Assembly (NCBI RefSeq): GCF_016907335.1 | Contig: NZ_JAFBBT010000001.1 | Span: 930,001-994,000, forward strand | DNA length: 64,000 bases | Direction: 5' to 3' | Source of the DNA: Curtobacterium herbarum | GTDB lineage: Bacteria > Actinomycetota > Actinomycetes > Actinomycetales > Microbacteriaceae | Shown here: one piece after another, positions 54,504 through 63,721 of the stretch | Numbering within the stretch: position 1 is the stretch's first letter | Layout of the letters: the number at the start of each line of letters is the position of its first letter | Notes under the pieces: model-generated | What the model was told of the DNA's origin: nothing | What the model saw: the letters and a program-made list of their open reading frames with translations, nothing else | Database searches by the model: none | Program-made: the position numbers and the translations under genes

Positions 54504-55891
54504 CGGATCTCTCCTTCAGCGCCGACCTCGGTGGAACGGCCGGTGGAACGGTAGTAGAGGAAGACACCGGCGCCGACGATGAGCCAGATGATGCCGCCCA
54601 CCTTCGCCTCGACCGCGGCGTTGAGCAGCACGTACCCGATGATCAGGAACCCGATCAGCGGGACGACCAGGTGCAGCAGCCAGTTCCGCGACGTCCCCTT
54701 GACCATGTGGTGCACGAACACCGAGACGTGCAGCAGCATGAAGCCGAACAGGGCGCCGAAGTTCACCAGCGACGAGATCGTGTCGATCTGCCCGACGAAG
54801 AAGAGCACCAGGATCGCGGACAGCACCGAGACGACGAGGATCGCGTTCTGCGGAACCAGGCGGCCGTTGAGCTTGTGCAGGAACGCGGGCAGCTGCCGGT
54901 CACGGCTCATCGAGAACAGCAGGCGGCTCGTCGCGGCCTGCGCGGCCATCGCGTTCGCGATGCCCACGGCCAGGACGTTGACGGCGAAGAACGCGGTCGC
55001 CCAGCCGCTCGACGAGGCCTGCTCGACGATCGTGAAGAAGGCGTTGCCCGCCTCGCTGTCCGAGAACGAGTCGCGTCCGGCAGCCAGGGCGCTGGCGAGC
55101 CAGGTCTGCACGACGAACAGGAACGCGACGATGACGAGCGCCAGGATCATCGCGAGGCCGGCACCGCCGCGGCGACCGGTCGATTCTTCCGACAGGGTCG
55201 AGATGCCGTCGAAGCCAAGGAAGCTCAGCACCGCGATCGACAGCGCCGAGGCGATCAACGGCGCCGACACCTTCGCCGGGTCGAACACCTGGTCGGTGCT
55301 GAACGACGCGCCCGGCACTGTGCCACCGGTCAGGGCGACGATCGCGATGACGACGAAGATCACCACGAACACGAGCTCGATGAGCAGGAAGATGCGGTTC
55401 GCGAGCTTCAGGGACGACACCCCGGCCAGGTTGATGACGGTGTTGATCGCCACGAACACCAGCGCCCAGAGCCACCGCGGGGTGCCCGGGAAGATGCCGA
55501 CCATGCTCTCGGCCGCGAACACGTAGAGCAGCGTCGGGACGAGCAGGTAGTCGAGCAGGATCGCCCAGCCGGCGAAGAAGCCCGCCGTCGGGTGGATGCC
55601 ACGGCCGACGTACGAGAAGACGCTGCCGGCGAGGGGGATCGACTTCGCCATCTGGGCGTAGGCCAGGGCGGTGAAGATCATCGCGACCAGGCCGACCAGG
55701 TAGACCAGCGGCACCATGCCGGAGGACGCGTTGTAGACGGTGCCGAAGATCGCCCACGGGGCGATCGGCACCATGAAGACGAGCCCGTAGACGAGCAGGT
55801 CGGTGGTGGAGACGGAGCGTTTCAGCTCCTGCTTGTAGCCGTAGGCCTCGAGCTGCTGCTGGGCGGAGAGCTCGCTGTGCTGCTGCGACAT
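54500..55891 (-). CDS. APC-family amino acid permease
   Basis: 463 residues, twelve membrane segments. The N-terminus LLVYGLVFMVPIAPWAIFGT and LAYAQMAKSIPLAGSVFSYV match the amino acid-polyamine-organocation superfamily; SFLGFDGISTLSEES is the conserved helix-6 region. Its place between an aminopeptidase-like gene (41 bp upstream) and formamidase suggests uptake of an amino acid or amide that feeds this pathway. The exact substrate is unknown. Confidence 0.92.
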   Translation of the reverse strand: MSQQHSELSAQQQLEAYGYKQELKRSVSTTDLLVYGLVFMVPIAPWAIFGTVYNASSGMVPLVYLVGLVAMIFTALAYAQMAKSIPLAGSVFSYVGRGIHPTAGFFAGWAILLDYLLVPTLLYVFAAESMVGIFPGTPRWLWALVFVAINTVINLAGVSSLKLANRIFLLIELVFVVIFVVIAIVALTGGTVPGASFSTDQVFDPAKVSAPLIASALSIAVLSFLGFDGISTLSEESTGRRGGAGLAMILALVIVAFLFVVQTWLASALAAGRDSFSDSEAGNAFFTIVEQASSSGWATAFFAVNVLAVGIANAMAAQAATSRLLFSMSRDRQLPAFLHKLNGRLVPQNAILVVSVLSAILVLFFVGQIDTISSLVNFGALFGFMLLHVSVFVHHMVKGTSRNWLLHLVVPLIGFLIIGYVLLNAAVEAKVGGIIWLIVGAGVFLYYRSTGRSTEVGAEGEIR

Positions 55892-55932
55892 GTCGGTTCC
55901 GTTCGGGGAGGAGGGACGGTGCAGGGGTGCGG

Positions 55933-56847
55933 TCAGCCGGTGGGCTGGGCGTCGTCGTCGGCCAGGAACGCGCCGACCACGCGGCGGAACTCCTCCGGCT
56001 GCTCCAGGTGGGTGCAGTGGCTCGCGCCGGGGAAGACGTGGTGGCGGGCGTCGGGGATCTGCTCCACGAACGGCTGCCAGGTGGCGGGGGTGGCTTCGTC
56101 GTGCTCGCCGGCGACGACGAACGTCGGCACGTCCACCCGGTGCAGGCGGTCGATCACCGACCAGTCGCGCAGCGAGCCGATGACGTGGAACTCGTTCGGC
56201 CCGTTCATGGTGTGGTAGACCGTGGGCTCGGCCTCCATCTGCTCCTCGGACGCGACGAAGTCGGCCGGCATCGGCACCACCCGGCAGACGTGGCGTTCGT
56301 AGAAGACCTGGGTCGCGGCCACGTACTCCGGATCCTCGACGGTGCCGGCGTCCTCGTGCCGGATCAGCGCCGCCTGCACGTCGGCGGGCAGCTGCGCGCG
56401 GAGCTCGGCAGCTCCGTCGACCCAGAGCTGCATCGACGCGGGGGAGTTGCAGATCGACAGGCTCGCGATGCCGCCCGGCCGACGGACCGCGATCTCGGCG
56501 CCGAGCATGCCACCCCACGACTGGCCCAGGACGTGGTGTTCGCCGAGGCCCAGGTGCGCGACGAGCGCCAAGTACTCGTCGACGAACAGCTGCGGCTGCC
56601 ACAGGTCGGCGGGTGCGTCCGGGCGGTGGCTGCTCCGGCCGCAGCCGAACTGGTCGTGGTGGACGACGGTGCGACCGGTCTCGTCGGCGAAGGCCTCGAG
56701 GTTCCGGACGTAGTCGTGCGCCATCCCCGGCCCGCCGTGCAGGACGACGAGGGGCAGCGCGCCGGCGACGGGGTGGTCGGGTTCCGTGATCCGGTACCAG
56801 GTCTGGCCGTCCTGGAACGGCATCGTGCTCTCGGTGATGCGGGACAT
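55933..56847 (-). CDS. Proline iminopeptidase-family alpha/beta hydrolase
   Basis: 304 residues. LVVLHGGPGMAHDYVRNLEA is the oxyanion motif of the family, the nucleophile is in VLGQSWGGMLGAEIA, and the acid and histidine are in VVAGEHDEATPA and PGASHCTHLEQPEEF. Members release N-terminal proline or other residues from short peptides, or cleave amides. It is the first gene of the operon with the permease and formamidase and faces a GntR-type regulator. The family also includes amide hydrolases, so an amide-to-ammonia pathway is an alternative. Confidence 0.9.
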   Translation of the reverse strand: MSRITESTMPFQDGQTWYRITEPDHPVAGALPLVVLHGGPGMAHDYVRNLEAFADETGRTVVHHDQFGCGRSSHRPDAPADLWQPQLFVDEYLALVAHLGLGEHHVLGQSWGGMLGAEIAVRRPGGIASLSICNSPASMQLWVDGAAELRAQLPADVQAALIRHEDAGTVEDPEYVAATQVFYERHVCRVVPMPADFVASEEQMEAEPTVYHTMNGPNEFHVIGSLRDWSVIDRLHRVDVPTFVVAGEHDEATPATWQPFVEQIPDARHHVFPGASHCTHLEQPEEFRRVVGAFLADDDAQPTG

Positions 56848-56956
56848 GGGGTGAGCATGGCCCGTCGAAAGGTCCCAGGCAAGACCTTTTCCGCTCGTTT
56901 AACGTGGCCGTAACAGGACACCCGGTCGACCGGGGTCAGGCTGGAGGGCGGAAGGG

Positions 56957-57700
56957 GTGCCGGTGACGGATCGCGCGACGGAGACCCGGGTCGACGAGGT
57001 CGAAGACCGGCTCGTGACCGCCGTCGCCGTCGGCGAGTACCTGCCCGGCTCCCGGCTGCCACCCGAACGCGAACTCGCCGGACTGCTCGGGGTCGCCCGC
57101 GTCACCGTCCGCGGAGCGCTCGCCCGACTCGTCGACCGCGGCCTGCTCGAGACCCGACGTGGCCGCGGCGGCGGGACCTTCGTCCGTGACCAGGAGGCCG
57201 GCGCCGCCTCCGACTCGGTCGGCCGCACCCTGCTGGCTCGGTGGGCGGGGATCCAGGACACCGCGGACGCCATCGCGATCCTGCACGGGGCGCTCGCCGC
57301 CGCCGCGGCCGAACGGATCACCGCGGACCAGGCGGCCGGGCTCCGGGAACGGCTCGAGGCCTTCCGCGCCGCCAGCTCGGGGTTCGAGAAGCAGCAGGCC
57401 GACGCGGTCCTGCACCGGAGCATCATCGACGCGGCGCAGAACGACGTGCTGCGGAACACCCTGGCCTCGCTCGAGTCGCAGATCTCGATCGCGGCGCCGG
57501 CGCACCTGTGGGGGACCGTCGACGGGATGGCGGCGATGGAGGCCCGAGCGCTGCGGGACCACGAGGAACTCGTCGACGCGGTCTGTGCGGGACGGGTGGC
57601 CGAGGCCGGGCGGATCGCGCGGCAGCACGTGGGGATCGACGTCGAGCTGCTGGAGCGGGCGATGCTCCGGGCGGGGCAGGTGCCGACCGGGCGGGTGTGA
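56957..57700 (+). CDS. GntR/FadR-family regulator of the adjacent catabolic operon
   Basis: 247 residues from GTG 56957 (GGAGGG 8 nt upstream); GTG 56963 is also possible. Winged helix: LPGSRLPPERELAGLLGVAR, then VTVRGALARLVDRGLLETRR and the wing GRGGGTFV. The C-terminal FCD domain (about 95-240) has its metal-type histidines (VLHRSIIDAA, LRDHEELVDAV, ARQHVGIDV). FadR/FCD proteins respond to carboxylates and amino acid derivatives. It is divergent from the aminopeptidase-permease-formamidase operon, which it probably controls from the 109-bp gap. Confidence 0.9.
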   Translation: MPVTDRATETRVDEVEDRLVTAVAVGEYLPGSRLPPERELAGLLGVARVTVRGALARLVDRGLLETRRGRGGGTFVRDQEAGAASDSVGRTLLARWAGIQDTADAIAILHGALAAAAAERITADQAAGLRERLEAFRAASSGFEKQQADAVLHRSIIDAAQNDVLRNTLASLESQISIAAPAHLWGTVDGMAAMEARALRDHEELVDAVCAGRVAEAGRIARQHVGIDVELLERAMLRAGQVPTGRV

Positions 57701-57707
57701 CGGGACG

Positions 57708-57745
57708 ACGGGAGGCCCGTGGCGGAGTCGCCACGGGCCTCCCGT
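57708..57745. terminator. GGGAGGC-family hairpin
   Basis: Perfect 17-nt arms (57708-57724, 57729-57745) close a 4-nt loop 7 nt after the GntR stop. It lies between convergent genes (gntR and an ABC permease). Confidence 0.85.
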
Positions 57746-57815
57746 GTTGGTGTTGGTGGTGTTGGTGGTGCGTGTCGTGCCGGTGGTGCTGGTCGTGCTG
57801 GTGGTGCCGTCCGGG

Positions 57816-58694
57816 TCAGACGTCGCGGCGCTTGGCCACGGTCATCGCGAACGCGTTCACGACGACGACCTCGGCCAGCAGCACGCCGCCACCGCTCCAG
57901 CCGTTGAGCGTGAGGCCCTTCGGCGCCGGCGCGCCCGTGTCGAACTGGTACAGGTGCGCACCGGCTGCGTCGGGCAGGAACTTCGCGACGTCGTTCAGCC
58001 AGTCCAGGTTCGCCAGCGCGGCGACCAGGCTGATGACCACCGGCAGGACCAGCAGGATGCCGAGCGTGATCGCGATGCCACCGGCGCTCGAACGGACGAG
58101 GAGGCCGATGCCGAACGCCAGCAGTGCCAGCAGGGTGACGTCGATGGAGGCACCCAGGATCGGCATCCAGACGGACGGGTCCGCCAGGTCGGGCTCGAGG
58201 CCCTTGCCGGCCTGCAGTGCCGTCGAGATCGCGACGCCGATCCAGTTCGCCACCGCGCTGACGATGAAGGTGGTGACCGCGAGCACGGTCGCCTTCGCGG
58301 CGAGGACCCCGACCCGACCGGGGTCGGCGGTGAAGGTCGACCGGATCTGGCCGGTGGCGTACTCGCCGCTGATGATCAGCACGCCGAGCACACCGACGAC
58401 CAGGGCGGTCAGGTAGACGCTGACGGTGTTGATGCTGACGATCGTGGCGTTCGCGCCGACCGCCGTCTGCTCGGCCGTGGACGGCTCGGAGACGGACCCG
58501 AGCAGGACCGCGAGGCCGAGCGTCAGGAAGGCGATGACGGCGTAGCACCAGAACGTCGACCGGATGCTCCGGAACTTGATCCACTCGCTGCGGACCAACC
58601 GGGTGTACCCGAGGTGCACGTCGCGCGAGGACAGGTCCCCGCGGTGGCGGTGCTGCTGGGTCGCCGGCTGGTCGGTCTTCTGCGGGGCGCTCAT
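57816..58694 (-). CDS. ABC-2 type exporter permease
   Basis: 292 residues. A polar N-terminus (1-28) is followed by six hydrophobic segments. RLVRSEWIKFRSIRSTFWCY is the classic ABC-2 permease opening, and GEYATGQIRSTFTADPGRVG is the conserved loop. The ATG overlaps the ATPase stop by 4 nt. Together they form an exporter of unknown substrate; relatives serve in antibiotic resistance. Confidence 0.9.
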   Translation of the reverse strand: MSAPQKTDQPATQQHRHRGDLSSRDVHLGYTRLVRSEWIKFRSIRSTFWCYAVIAFLTLGLAVLLGSVSEPSTAEQTAVGANATIVSINTVSVYLTALVVGVLGVLIISGEYATGQIRSTFTADPGRVGVLAAKATVLAVTTFIVSAVANWIGVAISTALQAGKGLEPDLADPSVWMPILGASIDVTLLALLAFGIGLLVRSSAGGIAITLGILLVLPVVISLVAALANLDWLNDVAKFLPDAAGAHLYQFDTGAPAPKGLTLNGWSGGGVLLAEVVVVNAFAMTVAKRRDV

Positions 58695-59620
58695 CGTGCT
58701 CCCTCCGATCGGTACTCGACGTCGTCGCGGGTCAGGGCCATGTAGGCCTCTTCCAGGCTCGCGCCGGTCGGGGTGAGTTCGTGCAGGACGACACCGGCGC
58801 GCGCGGCGATGTCGCCGACGGTCGGGGCGTCCGGGCCGACGACCAGGAACGAGCCGTCCTCGCGCTGGGTGACCGTCGCGCTCGGGCCGATCGCCGTGAA
58901 CAGCTGGTCGGGCATCGGGGTGCGGACGACCACGCGCGCCAGGTTGACCTGGCCAGCGGGACCCCCGGCACCGGCGACGAACTCCGCGATCGGAGCGTCG
59001 GCGAGCACCTTGCCGCGGCCGAGCACGACCACGCGGTCGGCGGTCTGGGCCATCTCGCTCATGAGGTGGCTGGAGAGGAACACGGTGCGGCCCTCGCCGG
59101 CCATCCGGCGGGCCAGCTGCCGGACCCAGAGCACGCCGTCCGGGTCGAGACCGTTGACCGGCTCGTCGAGGATCAGGGTCTGCGGGTCGCCGAGCAGCGC
59201 CGCGGCGATGCCGAGTCGCTGCCCCATGCCGAGCGAGAAGCCGCCGACGCGCTTGCGGGCGACGGACTCGATGCCGGTCATGTCCATGACCTCGTGCACC
59301 CGCTGCTTGGGGATGCCGTGCGTCGCTGCGAGCGCGAGGAGGTGGTTGTACGCGCTCCGACCGGAGTGCACCGCCTTCGCCTCGAGCAGCGCGCCGACCT
59401 GACGGAGCGGGTCGCGGAAGCTCTGGTAGGGCCGGCCGTTGACGGTCGCCGTGCCGGAGGTCGGCTGGTCGAGCCCCATGATCATGCGCATGGTGGTCGA
59501 CTTGCCGGCGCCGTTCGGGCCGAGGAAGCCGGTGACGCTGCCGGGGTGCACGACGAACGAGACGTCGTCGACCGCGAGCTTGGGGCCGTAGCGCTTGGAG
59601 AGGTGCTGTACTTCGATCAT
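58691..59620 (-). CDS. ABC transporter ATP-binding protein (BcrA-like)
   Basis: 309 residues. Walker A FLGPNGAGKSTTMRM, signature FSLGMGQRLGIAAAL, Walker B TLILDEPVNGLDPDG, H-loop LSSHLMSEMAQ. A C-terminal extension of about 90 residues matches the tail of antibiotic-type ATPases. The ATG is preceded by TACGGT 8 nt upstream together with GGGCGG. The promoter shares a 247-bp divergent region with the allantoin operon. Confidence 0.93.
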   Translation of the reverse strand: MIEVQHLSKRYGPKLAVDDVSFVVHPGSVTGFLGPNGAGKSTTMRMIMGLDQPTSGTATVNGRPYQSFRDPLRQVGALLEAKAVHSGRSAYNHLLALAATHGIPKQRVHEVMDMTGIESVARKRVGGFSLGMGQRLGIAAALLGDPQTLILDEPVNGLDPDGVLWVRQLARRMAGEGRTVFLSSHLMSEMAQTADRVVVLGRGKVLADAPIAEFVAGAGGPAGQVNLARVVVRTPMPDQLFTAIGPSATVTQREDGSFLVVGPDAPTVGDIAARAGVVLHELTPTGASLEEAYMALTRDDVEYRSEGAR

Positions 59621-59727
59621 CGCCGCCCACCGTACGGGGGCCGCGGATGCGGCCGCCTCCCCCTGGAGGCGGAGATCGCACCGTTCCTCGTCATCCTGCC
59701 GACAGCCTCCCGCCCGCCGCCTGCCCG

Positions 59728-59757
59728 CCCGTCTCGGAACGATCGTTCCGAGACGGG
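59728..59757. promoter_or_regulatory. Perfect 30-bp palindrome upstream of the allantoin operon
   Basis: 59728-59757 is exactly self-complementary, with core CGGAACGATCGTTCCG. It lies 110 bp before the NCS1 start, in the gap between divergent genes, where an operator is more likely than a terminator. No loop-forming spacer is present. Confidence 0.65.
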
Positions 59758-59867
59758 TGCGATGTCACACGGTCGTCACACAGGGGAAACGGGCGGCGCG
59801 ACCGGGGTCCGTAGCTTCGTGCCCAGGCAGACGCCGACCTCACCCTCTCCCACTCCCGGAGGACGTC

Positions 59868-61427
59868 ATGGCAACAGAAGTCGCGGCACCCGTCGCAGCG
59901 CCCCACGCCCCCCTCACGCCGGCCGCCCCCGCGGGTGCCGGCGTGGTCAAGCCCGGGTACGACCCGGCCCTCACGAACGAGGACCTCGCCCCGCTGCGGA
60001 AGCAGACCTGGACCAGCTACAACGTCTTCGCGTTCTGGATGTCCGACGTGCACTCGGTCGGCGGCTACGTCACCGCCGGCTCGCTCTTCGCGCTCGGGAT
60101 CGCCAGCTGGCAGGTGCTCGTCGCCCTGGTCGTCGGCATCCTCATCGTGCAGGTCTTCGCGAACCTCGTCGCCAAGCCCTCCCAGCGCACCGGCGTGCCG
60201 TACCCGGTGATCAACCGCGCGGTCTTCGGCGTCCTCGGCGCGAACGTCCCCGCGATCATCCGCGGCCTCATCGCGATGGCCTGGTACGGGGTGCAGACCT
60301 TCCTCGCCGCGCAGTCGCTGAACATCGTCTTCCTCAAGTTCATCCCCGGGTCGGCCGCGCTCCTCGAGCCGTCGTTCCTCGGGCTGGACGCGCTCGGCTG
60401 GATCTCGTACGCCGTGCTCTGGGTCGCGCAGGGCGCCCTGTTCTGGATGGGCATGGACGCGATCCGGAAGTTCATCGACTGGGCGGGCCCCGCGGTGTAC
60501 GTCGTGATGATCGCGCTCGCCGTGTACCTCGTCGCCACCGCCGGCCTCGGCAACATCTCGCTGACGCTCTCGGTCGGCGCCCCGATGTCGTTCGGCGCGA
60601 GCATCCCGGTGATGTTCTCCGCGGTCGCCCTGGTCGTCAGCTACTTCTCCGGTCCGATGCTCAACTTCGGCGACTTCTCGCGGTACGGCAGGTCCTTCGC
60701 GGCCGTGAAGCGCGGCAACCTGCTCGGCCTGCCGGTCAACTTCCTGTTCTTCTCGATCCTCACGGTGCTCTGCGCCAGCGCGACCGTCCCGGTGTTCGGC
60801 AAGCTCATCACCGACCCGATCGAGACCGTCCAGGCGATCGGCGCCCCGTTCGCGATCCTGCTCGGCGGGCTCACGTTCGTCACCGCGACGGTCGGCATCA
60901 ACATCGTCGCGAACTTCATCAGCCCCGCGTTCGACTTCTCGAACGTCGCCCCGCACCGCATCAGCTGGCGGATGGGCGGCATGATCGCCGCGGTCGGCTC
61001 CGTGCTGCTCACCCCGTGGAACTGGTACGGCAACGACCAGGCGATCCTCTACACGCTCGGCGTCCTCGGGGCACTGATCGGCCCGCTCTTCGGCATCCTG
61101 ATCGCCGGCTACTACATCGTCGGCAAGCAGCGGGTCGCCGTCGACGACATGTACTCGAAGGACCCGGCCGGTCGGTACTGGTACCGCAAGGGGTTCAACC
61201 CGAACGCCGTCTGGACCCTCGTCGTCACCGGTGCGGTGTCCGTCGCCAGCGCCGTGCTGCCGCCGGCGCTCGGGGTCGTCCCGTGGCTGAGCAGCTACAG
61301 CTGGTTCATCGGCTGCGGTCTCGGACTCGTCGTCTTCTGGGCGCTCGAACGCCGCTCGCCGCGGATGCCACTGCTCGACGCCGACGACCCGACGGTCGAC
61401 GACGGCGCCGCCCTCGGTCGCGCCTGA
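59868..61427 (+). CDS. NCS1-family permease (allantoin/hydantoin/pyrimidine type)
   Basis: 519 residues, twelve membrane segments. The family start NEDLAPLRKQTWTSYNVFAF, followed by WMSDVHSVGGYVTAGSLFAL, is diagnostic; FSGPMLNFGDFSRYG and NFISPAFDFSNVAPHRISWR are further NCS1 motifs. Substrates in the family are allantoin, hydantoins, cytosine, uracil or purines; allantoin is likeliest because allantoinase is in the operon. RBS GGAGGA at 59858-59863. The stop lies within a 20-bp tandem duplication. Confidence 0.93.
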   Translation: MATEVAAPVAAPHAPLTPAAPAGAGVVKPGYDPALTNEDLAPLRKQTWTSYNVFAFWMSDVHSVGGYVTAGSLFALGIASWQVLVALVVGILIVQVFANLVAKPSQRTGVPYPVINRAVFGVLGANVPAIIRGLIAMAWYGVQTFLAAQSLNIVFLKFIPGSAALLEPSFLGLDALGWISYAVLWVAQGALFWMGMDAIRKFIDWAGPAVYVVMIALAVYLVATAGLGNISLTLSVGAPMSFGASIPVMFSAVALVVSYFSGPMLNFGDFSRYGRSFAAVKRGNLLGLPVNFLFFSILTVLCASATVPVFGKLITDPIETVQAIGAPFAILLGGLTFVTATVGINIVANFISPAFDFSNVAPHRISWRMGGMIAAVGSVLLTPWNWYGNDQAILYTLGVLGALIGPLFGILIAGYYIVGKQRVAVDDMYSKDPAGRYWYRKGFNPNAVWTLVVTGAVSVASAVLPPALGVVPWLSSYSWFIGCGLGLVVFWALERRSPRMPLLDADDPTVDDGAALGRA

Positions 61428-61447
61428 CCGCCCTCGGACGCGCCTGA
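61408..61447 (+). repeat. 20-bp tandem duplication across the NCS1 stop codon
   Basis: 61408-61427 and 61428-61447 are identical at 19 of 20 positions. Each copy ends with the TGA. The second copy is untranslated. Confidence 0.9.
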
Positions 61448-61464
61448 CCGGGGGACCCGTCCTG

Positions 61465-61506
61465 CACAGGGGCATCGCCGCATCGACTCCGGCAGGTGCC
61501 CCTGTG
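61465..61506 (+). terminator. Hairpin between the NCS1 and racemase genes
   Basis: Perfect 10-nt arms CACAGGGGCA (61465-61474) and TGCCCCTGTG (61497-61506) with a 22-nt loop. It may partly end transcription or protect mRNA inside the operon. Confidence 0.5.
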
Positions 61507-61583
61507 GACAGCCGGGAGGCCCGCCACCACCCCGCCAGGATCGTCACCACCCACGCTCCACCCGCTCCACCGGAAGGACCCCG

Positions 61584-62345
61584 ATGCGCATCCGCGTCGT
61601 CAACCCCAACACCACCGCGTCGATGACGGCGGCCGTCGGCCGAGCCGCCGCGGCCGTCGCCGGACCCGGCACCCTCGTCGAGGCCGTGCAGCCCAGCATG
61701 GGTCCGGCGTCGATCGAGAGCCACTACGAGGAAGCACTCGCCGTGCCGGGGCTCCTGGAACAGGTGCTCGCGGGGGAGCAGCAGGGTGTGGACGCCACCG
61801 TCGTCGCCTGCTTCGGGGACCCGGGCATCGACGCCGCGCGCGAGATCGCCCGCGGCCCGGTGATCGGCATCGCCGAGTGTGCGTTCCACACCGCCGCGCT
61901 GCTCGGACGACGCTTCGGTGTCGTGACCACGCTCGCACGGACGACCGGCCGCGCGTACGAACTCGCCGACCGCTACGGCTGTGCGTCGCTGCTGACCGAG
62001 GTCCGGGCGTGCGAGGTGCCCGTCCTGCAGCTCGAGCACCCGGCCTCCGGTGCCCGCGAGCTCGTCGTCGACGAGTGCCGTCGGGTGATCGCGAACGGTG
62101 CCGACGCCGTGGTCCTCGGCTGCGCGGGGATGGCGGAGCTCTGCGCATCCGTCGCCGCCGAGATCGGCGCACCGGTCGTCGACGGGGTCAGTGCCGCGAC
62201 ACTCCTCGCCGAGTCACTCGTCCGACTCGGGCTGACCACCGGCAAGCACGGCGAGTACGCCCCGCCGCCGCCCAAGCGGTTCACCGGTGCGCTGGCGTCG
62301 TTCGAGCTCGACGCGGCTCGCGCGATGGTCGGAGCGGGCGCATGA
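61584..62345 (+). CDS. Aspartate/glutamate (hydantoin/allantoin) racemase family protein
   Basis: 253 residues. It begins MRIRVVNPNTTASMTAAVG, the characteristic opening of hydantoin racemases. The two catalytic cysteines are in VVACFGDPGIDAAREIA and VLGCAGMAELC. Such enzymes interconvert the stereoisomers of hydantoins or allantoin so that a stereospecific hydrolase can use both. It is coupled to allantoinase by an ATGA overlap. RBS GGAAGGA at 61572-61578. Confidence 0.9.
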   Translation: MRIRVVNPNTTASMTAAVGRAAAAVAGPGTLVEAVQPSMGPASIESHYEEALAVPGLLEQVLAGEQQGVDATVVACFGDPGIDAAREIARGPVIGIAECAFHTAALLGRRFGVVTTLARTTGRAYELADRYGCASLLTEVRACEVPVLQLEHPASGARELVVDECRRVIANGADAVVLGCAGMAELCASVAAEIGAPVVDGVSAATLLAESLVRLGLTTGKHGEYAPPPPKRFTGALASFELDAARAMVGAGA

Positions 62346-63721
62346 CGAGCCTCCAGACCGCCACGGTCGCCGACACCGTCACGCCTGCGGAGCTCGTGCT
62401 CCGAGCCCGCCGGACCTGGGTCGACGGTGCCTTCCGCCCCGCTGCCGTCGTCGTCCGCGACGGGCGTGTGGCGGCCGTCGAACCGCTCGACGTCGACGTC
62501 ACCGCGCACCACGACGAGACCGTCCCCGACGCGCACGTCCTGCTGCCCGGGCTCGTCGACACCCACGTCCACGTCAACGAGCCCGGCCGTACCGAGTGGG
62601 AGGGCTTCGCCTCGGCCACCCGCGCCGCCGCACTCGGTGGCGTGACGACGATCATCGACATGCCGCTCAACTCGATCCCGGCGACCGTCGACGTCCCCGC
62701 GCTGCAGGTCAAGCGCGCGAGCGCCACCGGACGCGTCGCGGTCGACGTCGGGTTCTGGGGCGGAGCGGTCCCCGGCAACGCCGGAACCCTCGCCGGCCTG
62801 CACGACGCCGGGGTCTTCGGCTTCAAGTGCTTCACCGCGCCGTCCGGGGTGGACGAGTTCCCACACCTCGACCCGACCCAGCTGCGTGCTGCGATCGCCG
62901 AGGTCGCCGCACTCGACGCGCTCCTGATCGTCCACGCCGAGGACCCCGACCACCTCGTCGACCACGACGCACTGGGTGTGCGGTACCAGGACTTCCTCGA
63001 CACCCGACCCGTCCAGGCCGAGCGGTCCGCGATCGCCCGCGTGATCGAGGGCGCCCGCCAGACGGGTGCCCGGGTGCACGTCCTCCACCTCTCGGACGCC
63101 GGTGCGCTCCCGATGATCCGCGCCGCGAAGGACGACGGCGTCCGCCTCACCGTCGAGACGTGCCCGCACTACCTGGCCTTCGAGTCCGGCTCGATCCCCG
63201 ACGGTGCGACGGCGTACAAGTGCTGCCCGCCGATCCGCGACGACGCCAACCGGGACGCACTCTGGGCCGGGCTCCTCGACGGCACGATCGACATGGTCGT
63301 CTCGGACCACTCGCCCTCCACCGCCGACCTCAAGGTCGACGACTGGGGCCTCGCCTGGGGTGGCATCGCCGGGTTGCAGGTCGGGTTCCGCGCGCTGTGG
63401 ACCGAGGCCGCCCGGCGCGGGCTGTCCCTCGACGCGGTCCTGCCCGCCGTGACGACCGGACCGGCGGCGCTCGCCGGGTTCACCGACCGCGGCCGGATCG
63501 CGCCGGGTGCGCTCGCGCACTTCGCCGTGTTCGACCCGGACGCCCAGGCGACCGTCGACGTCCAGGCCCTGGCGCACCGGAACCCGGTGTCCGCGTTCGA
63601 CGGGCTGCCGGTCCGCGGACGGGTCACCCAGACGTGGTTGCGGGGCAGGCGCATCACCGGCGCCGCGGACGGCGTCACGACGGTCGACCTCGTCGCCGGA
63701 GAGCTGGTCGACCGTGGCTGA
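62342..63721 (+). CDS. allB: Allantoinase
   Basis: 459 residues. Metal site: LLPGLVDTHVHVNEPGRTEW, with HVHVNEPGR typical of allantoinase. The carbamylated lysine is in GVFGFKCFTAPSGVDEF. Histidines LLIVHAEDPDH and RVHVLHLSDAG and the Asp of VVSDHSPST complete the two-metal site. It opens allantoin to allantoate. Hydantoinases share the fold, but the KCFTAPSG and SDHSPS motifs favour allantoinase. The start overlaps the racemase stop (ATGA). Confidence 0.93.
   Translation: MTSLQTATVADTVTPAELVLRARRTWVDGAFRPAAVVVRDGRVAAVEPLDVDVTAHHDETVPDAHVLLPGLVDTHVHVNEPGRTEWEGFASATRAAALGGVTTIIDMPLNSIPATVDVPALQVKRASATGRVAVDVGFWGGAVPGNAGTLAGLHDAGVFGFKCFTAPSGVDEFPHLDPTQLRAAIAEVAALDALLIVHAEDPDHLVDHDALGVRYQDFLDTRPVQAERSAIARVIEGARQTGARVHVLHLSDAGALPMIRAAKDDGVRLTVETCPHYLAFESGSIPDGATAYKCCPPIRDDANRDALWAGLLDGTIDMVVSDHSPSTADLKVDDWGLAWGGIAGLQVGFRALWTEAARRGLSLDAVLPAVTTGPAALAGFTDRGRIAPGALAHFAVFDPDAQATVDVQALAHRNPVSAFDGLPVRGRVTQTWLRGRRITGAADGVTTVDLVAGELVDRG

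Noticed and set aside
59641..62039. 782-residue minus-strand open frame over the NCS1 gene
   Set aside because: It is antisense to a clear NCS1 permease and consists of charged low-complexity sequence.
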